Notes under the pieces: generated by a model
Databases searched by the model: none
What the model was told of the DNA's origin: nothing
What the model saw: the letters and a program-made list of their open reading frames with translations, nothing else
In this document: positions 5,292 through 13,081 of the stretch, one piece after another
Numbering within the stretch: the stretch's first letter is position 1
Layout of the letters: each line of letters opens with the position of its first letter
From: Candidatus Parcubacteria bacterium
Lineage (GTDB): Bacteria; Patescibacteriota; Minisyncoccia; Phycocordibacterales; UBA1006
Reading direction: 5' to 3'
DNA length: 13,108 nt
Assembly (NCBI GenBank): GCA_027031875.1
Contig: JALVPH010000041.1
Location: forward strand, 1-13,108
Translations under genes and position numbers: made by a program

Positions 5292-7877
5292 ATGCGTATG
5301 GATATAGAAAAATTTACGGAAAAATCTCGCCTCGTTTTTCAGGAAGCAATTCAAGAGGCATATGAGCATAAGAATTCCACCGTTGATTTCTTTCACATCT
5401 TGAAAACGCTTGTTACGATTGAAGGGACACTCATCGAGCGGATTCTCTCAGAAGAAGAGCTCGATAAGGAGAGTATCGTAAGAGATATTGAGAGTGAAAT
5501 TGAAAAGCTTCCAAAGGTGGCAAACGTATCTACACCGCAGTTTACTCCCGCGATTGTGAGTCTTATGCGACGCGCGGAGAGAGTTGCGAAAGAAATGGGG
5601 GATGAGTATGTGAGTGTGGAGCACATCCTCCTCGCCTTCTTCACTGTTGATGACACGAGAGTGAAGGATTTCCTCAAGAGGAATGGACTCATTGAGGAAC
5701 GTATTAGAAAGGTAATTGATGAATTGAGAAAAGGTATGAAAATTACAAGTGACAATCCAGAAGGAAATCAAGGTGTATTGGAAAAGTATGGAGAGGATTA
5801 CACCGAACTCGCAAAACAGGGGAAACTCGATCCTGTTATTGGGCGAGATGAAGAAATTCGTCGTGTGATGCAAGTTCTCTCCCGTCGAACAAAGAACAAC
5901 CCTGTTCTCCTCGGAGAACCGGGGGTAGGAAAGACCGCAATTGTAGAGGGACTCGCACAGCGTATTGTATCTGGTGACGTTCCAGAATCGTTGAAAGGAA
6001 AGCGCCTCATCGGAATTAATATCGGATCACTCCTCGCAGGGGCGAAGTATCGCGGAGAGTTTGAGGAACGATTAAAGAATCTCCTCAAGGAAGTTGAGAA
6101 AGAGGAAGGGAAGATTATCCTCTTCATTGATGAGCTTCATACGCTCGTAGGAGCAGGAGGAGGAGAAGGTTCGGTTGATGCGGGAAATATCTTGAAACCG
6201 CTCCTTGCGCGTGGAAAGCTTCGCCTCATTGGAGCAACCACCCCTACAGAGTATCGTAAGTATGTTGAAAAAGATGCGGCACTCGAGCGTCGTTTCCAAC
6301 CGGTATATGTTGACGAGCCGGATGAGGAAGCAACGCTTGCAATTCTTCGTGGAATTAAGGATAAGTACGAACTTCACCACGGGGTAAAGATTAGTGACCC
6401 TGCACTCGTTTCTGCAGTGAAGCTCTCAAATCGATACATCACAAGCCGAAAAGCCCCAGATAAAGCAATTGACCTTATTGATGAAGCAACCTCTGCGATT
6501 AAGATGCAGATGGAGAGTATGCCGACAGATCTCGATCGTTTAAAGAGACAAATTTCCCAGTTAGAAATTGAGTTAAAAGCACTCGAAAAAGAAAAAGATG
6601 AGAAGAGTAAGGAGCGTAAGAAAGAGATAGAGCAAAAACTTGCTTCTCTTAAAGAAGAATTCAACGCGAAGAAAGCGGGATGGGAGCAGGAGCGAAAGCT
6701 CGTAAAGGCAATTCACGACATCTCAGAGAAAATCGATGAATTGAAAATTAAGGAAGAGCAAGCAGAGCGTAATGCAGATTACGAAACTGCCGCGAAAATT
6801 AAGTATGAGCAAATTCCACAGGCGCAAAAAGAACTAGAAGAAGCAAAGAAGAAGCTTGAAGCGATTCCAGAAGAGAAACGTGTGATTCGTGAGAATGTGA
6901 CCGAAGAGGACGTTGCACAGGTTGTTGCGCGCTGGACAGGAGTTCCTGTAAATCGACTCCTCGAATCCGAAGCACAGAAGTTGATGCACCTTGAAGATCG
7001 TCTCCACGAGCGAGTGGTGGGACAAGATGAGGCGGTTACGAGTGTTGCGAAGGCAATTCGTCGTTCCCGTGCAGGGTTGAAGTCAGGGCATCGTCCGATT
7101 GGATCCTTTATGTTCCTCGGCCCTACGGGAGTAGGAAAGACGGAGCTCGCGAAAGCGCTTGCCGCTGAACTCTTCAATGATGAGAAGGCGCTCATTCGTA
7201 TTGATATGAGTGAGTACATGGAGCGTCACGCGGTGAGTCGTCTCATTGGTGCGCCTCCAGGGTATGTAGGTCACGAGGAAGGAGGACAGCTCACAGAACC
7301 GGTACGAAGGAGACCGTATGCTGTGATTCTCTTTGATGAGATTGAAAAGGCGCACCCTGACGTATTCAACATACTCCTCCAGATTCTCGATGATGGTCGT
7401 CTCACTGACTCGCAAGGGCGAACAGTTGATTTCAGTAACACCGTGATTATTCTCACCTCAAATATTGGAAGTGAGTTTATGCTCGAAATTAAAGATCCTG
7501 AGGAGCGACGAAAGAAAGTGATGGAGAAAGTTCAGTCCTACTTTAAACCAGAGTTCCTCAATCGTCTCGATGCAATTATTCTCTTTGATGCAATTGATGA
7601 GAAAATGCTTCACGAAATCGTGAAGATTCACCTCAAACAGATTCTCGACTTCATTAGGAAGGAAAAGGGAATTGATGTGGAGGTGAGCGATGAAGCAAAG
7701 AAACAGATTGAGAAGCAGGGATTTGACCCTGCATATGGAGTCCGTCCACTTAAACGTGTCATCCAGACTGCAATTGTTGATAATCTCGCAGAAGGAATTA
7801 TTTCTGGAAAGGTCAAAGAGGGGGATAAAGTGAAGATTGATTACAAAGATGGAAAGTTCACTGTCGAGAAGAAATAG
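5292..7877 (+). CDS. clpB: ATP-dependent disaggregase ClpB
   Basis: Hexameric AAA+ chaperone of 861 aa that by family rescues aggregated proteins with DnaK. The order is a double Clp N-repeat (about 1-145), AAA1 with Walker A GEPGVGKT near residue 207, pore loop [12 protein letters not shown] and Walker [11 protein letters not shown], a long coiled-coil M domain (about 395-520), AAA2 with Walker A GPTGVGKT near 609, pore loop GYVG and Walker [14 protein letters not shown], then the ClpB C-terminal domain. The full-length M domain and lack of an evident ClpP-docking loop mark ClpB, not ClpC/ClpA. The ATG at 5292 (or 5298) puts the conserved EKFTEKSR at the usual place. An in-frame GTG at 5238 adds 18 residues with no family match but lies 12 bases after a good -10, so it stays a real alternative. 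A strong hairpin terminator follows the stop. Confidence 0.93.
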   Translation: MRMDIEKFTEKSRLVFQEAIQEAYEHKNSTVDFFHILKTLVTIEGTLIERILSEEELDKESIVRDIESEIEKLPKVANVSTPQFTPAIVSLMRRAERVAKEMGDEYVSVEHILLAFFTVDDTRVKDFLKRNGLIEERIRKVIDELRKGMKITSDNPEGNQGVLEKYGEDYTELAKQGKLDPVIGRDEEIRRVMQVLSRRTKNNPVLLGEPGVGKTAIVEGLAQRIVSGDVPESLKGKRLIGINIGSLLAGAKYRGEFEERLKNLLKEVEKEEGKIILFIDELHTLVGAGGGEGSVDAGNILKPLLARGKLRLIGATTPTEYRKYVEKDAALERRFQPVYVDEPDEEATLAILRGIKDKYELHHGVKISDPALVSAVKLSNRYITSRKAPDKAIDLIDEATSAIKMQMESMPTDLDRLKRQISQLEIELKALEKEKDEKSKERKKEIEQKLASLKEEFNAKKAGWEQERKLVKAIHDISEKIDELKIKEEQAERNADYETAAKIKYEQIPQAQKELEEAKKKLEAIPEEKRVIRENVTEEDVAQVVARWTGVPVNRLLESEAQKLMHLEDRLHERVVGQDEAVTSVAKAIRRSRAGLKSGHRPIGSFMFLGPTGVGKTELAKALAAELFNDEKALIRIDMSEYMERHAVSRLIGAPPGYVGHEEGGQLTEPVRRRPYAVILFDEIEKAHPDVFNILLQILDDGRLTDSQGRTVDFSNTVIILTSNIGSEFMLEIKDPEERRKKVMEKVQSYFKPEFLNRLDAIILFDAIDEKMLHEIVKIHLKQILDFIRKEKGIDVEVSDEAKKQIEKQGFDPAYGVRPLKRVIQTAIVDNLAEGIISGKVKEGDKVKIDYKDGKFTVEKK

Positions 7878-7887
7878 TAGAAAAGGA

Positions 7888-7923
7888 AAAGCGGGCGTCG
7901 CACAACTGTGCGACGCCCGCTTT
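7888..7923. terminator. Strong bidirectional terminator between clpB and tRNA-Ala
   Basis: Perfect 16-bp stem, 7888-7903 with 7908-7923, core GCGGGCGTCGCAC, loop AACT, flanked by AAA and TTT. It starts 11 bases after the clpB stop. Read on the minus strand, it ends the convergent tRNA-Ala transcript with a TTTTCCTTTT tail. Confidence 0.9.
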
Positions 7924-7928
7924 CTATG

Positions 7929-8002
7929 TGGACCTGACAGGACTCGAACCTGCCACCTCCTCGGTGCAAACGAGGCGCTCTAGCCAGATGAGCTACAGGC
8001 CC
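7929..8002 (-). tRNA. tRNA-Ala (anticodon UGC)
   Basis: A 74-nt cloverleaf read on the minus strand. The acceptor is GGGCCTG with CAGGTCC, including the G3:U70 pair that identifies alanine tRNA. The anticodon stem CCTCG/CGAGG encloses the loop TTTGCAC with anticodon TGC. The T arm is GCAGG-TTCGAGT-CCTGT with one G-U pair, and the discriminator is A73. CCA is not encoded (the next bases are CAT), so it must be added by nucleotidyltransferase. It has its own promoter and a hairpin terminator, so it appears to be a single-gene transcript divergent from the phosphoketolase gene. Confidence 0.95.
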
Positions 8003-8012
8003 AACGCTGAGT

Positions 8013-8040
8013 AGTATAATAAAGCGTCTAAAAAATGCAA
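8013..8040 (-). promoter_or_regulatory. Promoter of tRNA-Ala
   Basis: On the minus strand: -35 TTGCAT (8040-8035), 16-bp spacer, -10 TATACT (8018-8013), ending 10 bases before the mature tRNA 5' end, so a 5' leader of about 4 nt is predicted. The boxes are nearly identical to those of ahpC and the AhpF-like gene, which suggests one main sigma-factor consensus in this genome. Confidence 0.7.
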
Positions 8041-8076
8041 GTTTCTTGTCTCTGTTTTTTAAGATTGTTTCTTCCG

Positions 8077-8085
8077 TGTTATACT
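8077..8085 (+). promoter_or_regulatory. Extended -10 promoter of the phosphoketolase gene
   Basis: TGT then TATACT (8080-8085), with no clear -35. The hexamer ends 10 bases before the ATG at 8096. The intervening bases CCATAACGAT carry no Shine-Dalgarno sequence, so a leader of about 4 nt is predicted. Confidence 0.6.
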
Positions 8086-8095
8086 CCATAACGAT

Positions 8096-10480
8096 ATGGA
8101 TACACAGACACGAGAGCGCGATGTGCGCGCACTACAAAAACTTACCCGTCTCACAAACTATCTCGCAGTAGCGCAGATTTTTCTCAAAGAGAATGTCTTT
8201 CTTAAAGAACCGCTCCGAGATGAGCATGTAAAGGAACGATTACTCGGACACTGGGGGACCTGCCCCGGAATCAATCTCGTCTATGCACACACGAACAGAC
8301 TTGCTCGTGATTACAAAGAGCGGGATTTTCTCGTTACCGTAGGACCTGGTCACGGATTTCCCGCATACCAGGCGAATGTTCTTGTTGAAGGGTCGCTTAC
8401 TCATTTCAACCCTCACACAATTCCCTACACGGAAGAAGGGTTTACGCAGGTAGTGCGTCACTTTTCCGTTCCTTACGGATATCCATCTCACCTCAACCCT
8501 CACGCGCCGGGAGTGATTCTTGAAGGGGGAGAGCTTGGTTACTCGCTTGCGGTAGCAACAGGAACAATTCTTGATAATAAGAAGCTTGTAAATGTATGTA
8601 TTATCGGAGATGGGGAAGCAGAAACTGCAACACTCGCAACTTCATGGAATGTGAACTCATTCATCTCTCCAGAGACAGATGGCGCGGTGCTCCCCGTGCT
8701 CCACTTGAATGGCTACAAAATTTCTGGACCGACCATTTATGGGCGAATGAGTGAACAGGATCTTCGCGCGCACTTCGAATCGATTGGATGGAAAGTGTAC
8801 TATGTAGAATCAGAGGAAGAGAATGAGTCACTCCAGGAGCAACTTCTCAAAACGTTTGATGGTGCAATGCAGGATATCCTCCGCATTCAAGAACAGGGAA
8901 GTGAGACACTTCCTCCTCAATGGCCGATGGTTATCTTACGAACACCAAAAGGAATGACTGGACCAAAGGAGGTGGAAGGGAAGAAGATTGAGGGGAATTG
9001 TGATGCGCACCAAGTCGTATTTTCTGGAGTGAAAGGAAATGCTGAAAACCTTCATATTCTTGAGGATTGGCTTCGTTCCTACAAGATTGATGAACTCTTC
9101 CATTTTGAGGGCGAAGAGAAGAAGGTAATACTCGATGACGATATCCTTAGTCTCTTCCCAGAAGAGGAGCGAAGAATTGGACGATCGCCCTACGCACACG
9201 GAGAGCGAATAAGGATGCCAAAAACACCTCGTTTTGATGACATCTACGTGCAGCAGGAGCTCCTTAAAAACGAAGGGGCAAGTTCTATGGAAGAGGCGGG
9301 AAAGTACCTTCGCGATCTCGTTCGCTTCAAGAATGAGGTGAGATTGTTCTCTCCTGATGAAACCTATTCGAATAAGCTCCACGCGATTTTTGAGGCAACA
9401 AAACGTGTGTGGCAGAGAAAACTAGAATCTTGGGATAAGGATTTTGGACGGAGCGGACGCGTTATTGAGATGCTCTCAGAGAACGTTCTCTTTGGGATGT
9501 TGTGGGGGTATACACTCACCGGACGCTATGGATACTTTGCGACCTACGAATCATTTGGTCAGATTGTTGCATCGATGGCAGATCAGTATGTAAAGTTTAT
9601 TAAAATTGCTCGTGAGGTTGCATTCCGTAATCCCGTTCCTTCTCTTAATGTGATTCTCTCTTCGCTCCTTGAGCGACAGGACCACAACGGATTTTCACAC
9701 CAGAACCCTTCATTCATTGCTGAGAATCTCGACCGTGATCATGATATCGTAGCCGTTTACTTCCCAGCAGATAAAAATTTGATGAAGCTCGCAATGGAGA
9801 AAACAATGCACTCGTTTAATCGTCTTAATGTGATTGTTGCAGGGAAGCGAATGAAGCGCACCTTCCTCACACGAGAGCAAGCAGAAAAACAAGCAGAGCA
9901 GGGAATTATGACATGGGATTGGTTCTCGCAGAGAGACCCTCACGTTACCATCGTTACAATTGGTGATTATGTTACAGAGGAAGCAATCGCTGGACTTATC
10001 CTCTTGCGAAAGACGCTCCCTCACATCCGTACTCGCTTTGTGAATGTGTTCTGTCTCAATGTCTTCGATGAGAAGTGTTCTCACTTCTCACGAGAGGAGA
10101 TGATACGGAGATTTCTTGGAAAAGATACGGGAATTCTCTTCCACTACCACGGATACGCAACAACGATTGAGAAGCTCATCTTCCCCTACAACATCTCCGA
10201 TCGAAGCATTATTCACGGATACCGCGAGCGTGGTTCAACAACATCACCATTTGATATGCTTTCACGAAATGAGCTCACACGTTACCACCTTGTTCGGTCG
10301 GTTGCTCGGCTTGCACACAAGAGAGGCCTTATCGATGAGGATGGACTTCGATCTGTTGAAAGAGATATGAATACGCGTATCGAGAATGAGAAAGCTTACA
10401 TAAAAGAACATTTTATTGATCCTCTCGAAGTGCGCGAGTGGGATAAGGAAATAAACATTTTTGACTTGCCAGAGGACTAA
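8096..10480 (+). CDS. xfp: Xylulose-5-phosphate/fructose-6-phosphate phosphoketolase
   Basis: Thiamine-diphosphate enzyme of 794 aa that splits xylulose 5-P (and often fructose 6-P) with phosphate to give acetyl phosphate plus glyceraldehyde 3-P (or erythrose 4-P), a route from pentose phosphates to ATP through acetyl phosphate. Family signatures are GHWGTCPG(I)NLVYAH near residues 52-66, VGPGHGFPAYQAN, GDGEAETATLATSWNVN near 170 (the thiamine/Mg site), DGAVLPVLHLNGYKISGPT, and in the C-terminal half SFLL-type variants including ERQDHNGFSHQNPSF. N-terminal, middle and C-terminal XFP domains are all present and the length is normal. It starts at the ATG 10 bases after a TATACT box. Only 23 bases separate it from the L25 gene, with no terminator, so read-through is possible. 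Preference for xylulose or fructose phosphate cannot be told from sequence. No acetate kinase or other pentose-phosphate gene is nearby. Confidence 0.94.
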   Translation: MDTQTRERDVRALQKLTRLTNYLAVAQIFLKENVFLKEPLRDEHVKERLLGHWGTCPGINLVYAHTNRLARDYKERDFLVTVGPGHGFPAYQANVLVEGSLTHFNPHTIPYTEEGFTQVVRHFSVPYGYPSHLNPHAPGVILEGGELGYSLAVATGTILDNKKLVNVCIIGDGEAETATLATSWNVNSFISPETDGAVLPVLHLNGYKISGPTIYGRMSEQDLRAHFESIGWKVYYVESEEENESLQEQLLKTFDGAMQDILRIQEQGSETLPPQWPMVILRTPKGMTGPKEVEGKKIEGNCDAHQVVFSGVKGNAENLHILEDWLRSYKIDELFHFEGEEKKVILDDDILSLFPEEERRIGRSPYAHGERIRMPKTPRFDDIYVQQELLKNEGASSMEEAGKYLRDLVRFKNEVRLFSPDETYSNKLHAIFEATKRVWQRKLESWDKDFGRSGRVIEMLSENVLFGMLWGYTLTGRYGYFATYESFGQIVASMADQYVKFIKIAREVAFRNPVPSLNVILSSLLERQDHNGFSHQNPSFIAENLDRDHDIVAVYFPADKNLMKLAMEKTMHSFNRLNVIVAGKRMKRTFLTREQAEKQAEQGIMTWDWFSQRDPHVTIVTIGDYVTEEAIAGLILLRKTLPHIRTRFVNVFCLNVFDEKCSHFSREEMIRRFLGKDTGILFHYHGYATTIEKLIFPYNISDRSIIHGYRERGSTTSPFDMLSRNELTRYHLVRSVARLAHKRGLIDEDGLRSVERDMNTRIENEKAYIKEHFIDPLEVREWDKEINIFDLPED

Positions 10481-10493
10481 TTTTCCCTATAAT
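10466..10493 (+). promoter_or_regulatory. Promoter of the L25 gene, fixing its start codon
   Basis: -35 TTGCCA (10466-10471), 16-bp spacer, -10 TATAAT (10488-10493). The -35 lies inside the end of the phosphoketolase gene. The -10 overlaps the in-frame ATG at 10492, so that codon cannot be in a transcript made here. The next in-frame ATG, at 10504, follows the hexamer by exactly 10 bases, as for murG, the AhpF-like gene and xfp. Confidence 0.65.
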
Positions 10494-10503
10494 GCACGAC
10501 TAT

Positions 10504-10791
10504 ATGAAGAAACTTGAAGCAAAAAAGCGTGAAGCAGGAGAATCACCAGAATACATTCGTAATGAAGAAAAATACGTTCCTGCGGTTGTATACGGAAAAG
10601 GAATGGAAAATCTCCTTGTAAAAGTTCCTGATAACGTATTTCGATCTATCTACAAAGATATTCGTGATGGTGTAACATTTGTACTCGCTGTTGAGGGAGA
10701 TAAGGAATACAATGTAGTGTTGAAGGATATGCAAGTGCATCCTACAACAGGATTTCTCCTCCACCTTGATTTTCTTGTAGAAGGAGAATAG
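10504..10791 (+). CDS. rplY: Ribosomal protein L25 (bL25), short form
   Basis: Protein of 95 aa, the length of E. coli L25, which binds 5S rRNA in the large subunit; it lacks the C-terminal domain of the long CTC/TL5 type. Visible family landmarks are LEAKKREAG at the start, YVPAVVYGKG in the middle, YNVVLKDMQVHPTTGFLLHLDFL near the end, matching the usual VLVKDVQ.HP.TG.ILHVDF. The usual basic stretch (GKGxxRRLRREG) before PAVVYG is replaced by the much less basic ESPEYIRNEEKY, so part of the RNA contact may differ. The start at 10504 (MKKLEAKK) is chosen over 10492 because the latter lies inside the -10 box and adds only MHDY. No Shine-Dalgarno sequence is present. A hairpin terminator follows the stop by 9 bases. 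Confidence 0.85.
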   Translation: MKKLEAKKREAGESPEYIRNEEKYVPAVVYGKGMENLLVKVPDNVFRSIYKDIRDGVTFVLAVEGDKEYNVVLKDMQVHPTTGFLLHLDFLVEGE

Positions 10792-10799
10792 TTCATTTT

Positions 10800-10830
10800 A
10801 AGAAAAAGGGCTTACACCCTTTTTCTTTTT
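10800..10830 (+). terminator. Intrinsic terminator of the L25 gene
   Basis: 11-bp perfect stem AAGAAAAAGGG (10800-10810) with CCCTTTTTCTT (10817-10827), loop CTTACA, then a run of T to 10830. It lies immediately upstream of the next gene's -10 element. Confidence 0.8.
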
Positions 10831-10835
10831 CTCTA

Positions 10836-10844
10836 TGCTATAAT
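10836..10844 (+). promoter_or_regulatory. Extended -10 promoter of the lytic transglycosylase gene
   Basis: TGC then TATAAT (10839-10844), a consensus extended -10 with no clear -35. Only 7 bases (TCTCCGT) separate it from the ATG at 10852, so a normal initiation distance puts the transcript start at or one base before the start codon: an essentially leaderless mRNA. Confidence 0.65.
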
Positions 10845-10851
10845 TCTCCGT

Positions 10852-12267
10852 ATGAACAAAAGAGGGAGAAAATTTATCGCTTTTATTCCTCTCTTCCTTT
10901 CGCTTGTGCTTGCGTTTGGTTTTTTTCAGCACTCATCAGCACTCGTGCAGTGTCGAGCAGGGGAGTCTCAGGAATCTTGTAAGGCGAGGCTTCTCAAGGA
11001 ATTAAAAGAGAAGGAGGAAGAAGTAAAGGAACTTCAACAGGGAATTCAGCAGGAGAATGCGAAGCAGAATGCGCTCTATCAGGAGATACGACGAATTAAC
11101 GCAAAGATTCGAGAGACATCGCTTGCAATTAGCAGAAAGGAACGACTTATTTCCCGCCTCCGTTCAGAAATTTCTTCAAAAGAGGAAAAGATTCGCGAAC
11201 TCAACGAGAAGTTGAAGAGGGAGAAGGAGTCTCTCGCGCGAATCCTGAGAAGGAAGTATGAGCTTGGAGATACGACAATTTTAGAATTTCTCCTTTCGAG
11301 CAAATCTCTTTCAGACTTTTACCACGACGTATCACTCTTTTCCTACATTCAGAAGTCCCTTTCTTCCTCCTTCAAAGAGATTGATGCGTTGAAACGAGAG
11401 ATTTTTGAGGAGAAGCAGGAGCTGGAAGAGAAGAAAGAGGAACATGCGAATGAAAAGTATCAGCTTGCACTCGAGAAGGGGAAAGTGGAAGTTGAGAAGA
11501 GGGATAGGGACGTCGCATTACGTGTGAGTCAATCGAAGGAAGCGACTCTTGCACAATTGAAAAAGAAGAGGGAAGAGGAAATTCAAAAAATTCGTGCAAT
11601 GCTCATTCAGTTTAATGGGAATGGGGTGAGCCGGAAGATCTCTTTTGGAGAGGCATACGACTATGCAAAATTTGCCTACCGCAAGACGGGAGTTGATCCT
11701 GCCTTTCTCATCGCGATTATGCAACAGGAAACGAATCTTGGAGGAAACGTCGGAGGATGTTACGTAACGAATTTAGAGACAGGTGACGGGGTAGGGAAAG
11801 ACTCCGGTCTCTCTTATGAAAAGGTGATGGGAAAGGGGAGTTTACCTTACTTTAAGTACCTCACTGAAAAACTTGGTCGAGATTGGAGAAAGACTCCTGT
11901 TTCTTGTCCAATTGATGTAGGACATCGCGGATCTGCAAGGAAATACTACGTCGGACGAGGATACGGTGGTGCGATGGGGTATACGCAATTCATTCCGAGC
12001 ACATGGAAACGCGTTGAGGGAAGAGTGCGAGAAATTCTTGGTGCCCCTTATGGTGTTGCAGATCCGTGGAATCCACAACACGCAATAATGGCGACAGCGC
12101 TCTACATACGGGATTTAGGAGCTCATGGAAAACTCTCTAAAACGACATATTCAAGTTATGTCCGTGCGGCGTGTCGTTACTATGGAGTGTGTGGTTTCTA
12201 TAATAACAGCGTGATGAACAAAGCACTCAAAATTCAGAAACTCATCGATACGCTTGAGAGAGATTAA
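10852..12267 (+). CDS. Secreted coiled-coil protein with C-terminal MltB-like lytic transglycosylase domain
   Basis: Protein of 471 aa. A basic N terminus and hydrophobic core (about 1-30, ending near SSALVQ) form a signal peptide or membrane anchor. Residues about 40-250 are a charged coiled coil with an EnvC/PcsB-like middle (TTILEFLLSSKSLSDFYHDV). The C-terminal 200 residues resemble MltB/SLT transglycosylases: AFLIAIMQQETNLGG with probable catalytic E293, GGAMGYTQFIPSTWKRV near 373, then DPWNPQHAIMATALYIRDLG. By family this cleaves the MurNAc-GlcNAc bond of peptidoglycan to the anhydro product; EnvC/PcsB coiled coils couple hydrolases to FtsEX, so a division role is inferred. The Cys count is even (two near the mature N terminus, four in the catalytic part), allowing disulfides. 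VQC is not a lipobox. An insertion sequence begins 5 bases after the stop, and no terminator lies between them. Confidence 0.85.
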   Translation: MNKRGRKFIAFIPLFLSLVLAFGFFQHSSALVQCRAGESQESCKARLLKELKEKEEEVKELQQGIQQENAKQNALYQEIRRINAKIRETSLAISRKERLISRLRSEISSKEEKIRELNEKLKREKESLARILRRKYELGDTTILEFLLSSKSLSDFYHDVSLFSYIQKSLSSSFKEIDALKREIFEEKQELEEKKEEHANEKYQLALEKGKVEVEKRDRDVALRVSQSKEATLAQLKKKREEEIQKIRAMLIQFNGNGVSRKISFGEAYDYAKFAYRKTGVDPAFLIAIMQQETNLGGNVGGCYVTNLETGDGVGKDSGLSYEKVMGKGSLPYFKYLTEKLGRDWRKTPVSCPIDVGHRGSARKYYVGRGYGGAMGYTQFIPSTWKRVEGRVREILGAPYGVADPWNPQHAIMATALYIRDLGAHGKLSKTTYSSYVRAACRYYGVCGFYNNSVMNKALKIQKLIDTLERD

Positions 12268-12272
12268 ATTTT

Positions 12273-12299
12273 GGTAATTCGTAACTATTCCGGACCAAT
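12273..12299 (+). repeat. Left terminal inverted repeat of the IS
   Basis: Begins GGTAATTCGTAAC and ends CGGACCAAT. Matches the complement of 13082-13108 except at four central positions (12286 and 12288-12290). It contains the transposase stop codon (12285-12287). Confidence 0.85.
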
Positions 12300-13065
12300 T
12301 TCTCGAATCAAATCATACTCCGTATTGCGTAAAAGCCTGTAAATAAGCGGTAATATGTCTTGATCCCTGTGGTTAAAACGGAAGGAAATTTCAGAGAGAT
12401 ATAAATGGAAAAACTTTTTGTGTATTCCTCGGTATTGGTAGAGCCAATTCTTCGCATAGCTCCAGAATCCTTCAATGCCATTGATGTGGTCTCTCCCTTT
12501 CGGTTTTCCTTTCTCTTTCTTCACGATGACGTGTTCCCCTCGTAGTGCAAGAGAGGCATAGGCTTGGTAGTCATCAGTATAGTAGAGGCTCCCTGGTTTC
12601 GTATACCTCTCTATCTCTCTTCGTAATGTATTGTATTTCCTGTTAGGAACAATAGAACAACGTACCTTTCCGTTACGTTTGATGATACCAAAGACGAGTA
12701 TCTTTCCATGAGCTCCCCAACCTCGTTTCCCCTTTCTTTTTCCACCAAAATGGTGATTCATCCATTTCGAGAATACCATCAAGTGGTTCTGTCTGTTGTT
12801 CATAGTATGCTAAGACTGCACGAATTGCTCTGTAGAAACGTTCTGCAGTTTTGAGTGAACAGGTGATACGAAAACGAGCACGGTATACGGGAACTCCAAG
12901 CACAAAGTATTCCAGCAACTGTCGTTTCGTCTTTGAGGGAATACGAAAGTGATTCCACACACTCGTTTTCACACTAAACTTGTATCCACAAGAACGACAC
13001 TTTCTACGTCCATCTCCTAGAGTATATGCTCTCCCAAAGTTACACTTCGGACATCTGTTTCTCAT
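12285..13065 (-). pseudogene. IS1595-family transposase, frameshifted
   Basis: Two overlapping minus-strand frames form one transposase. The upstream frame (13065 to 12673) starts MRNRCPKC and has a zinc ribbon (C5, C8, C23, C26), a helix-turn-helix-like region and GILEMDES, with the first catalytic Asp. The downstream frame, usable to 12285, continues FGGKRKGKRGWGAHGKILVFGI, then YYTDDYQAY (second Asp) and HINGIEGFWSYAKNWL (catalytic Glu), ending in IREIGPE. The IS1016-type consensus DESYFG is restored only by changing frame by one base near 12745-12756, within TCACCATTTTGG, by omitting one C or one T. The total of about 260 codons is close to a normal single-frame transposase. It could be a dead copy, a sequencing error, or a programmed shift; the first two are simpler. 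Start at 13065 fits a -10 box 6 bases upstream. Confidence 0.8.
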
Positions 13066-13071
13066 GACTTA

Positions 13072-13080
13072 ATCTTAACA
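13072..13080 (-). promoter_or_regulatory. Extended -10 promoter of the transposase gene
   Basis: On the minus strand TGT (13080-13078) then TAAGAT (13077-13072), ending 6 bases before the ATG at 13065, so normal initiation spacing falls on the A of the start codon. Any -35 contact would fall inside the terminal repeat. Confidence 0.45.
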
Positions 13081-13081
13081 G

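Noticed and set aside
6400..6890. Recent insertion in the middle of clpB
   Set aside because: The long charged region is the normal ClpB M-domain coiled coil, of expected length and codon use.
7841..8089. Minus-strand open frame of 82 codons
   Set aside because: It runs through the terminator hairpin and the tRNA-Ala gene; it is a translation of RNA structure, not a protein gene.
10930..10965. Lipoprotein signal (LVQC) on the transglycosylase
   Set aside because: Gln precedes the Cys; a lipobox needs Gly, Ala or Ser there. An ordinary signal peptide or anchor fits better.
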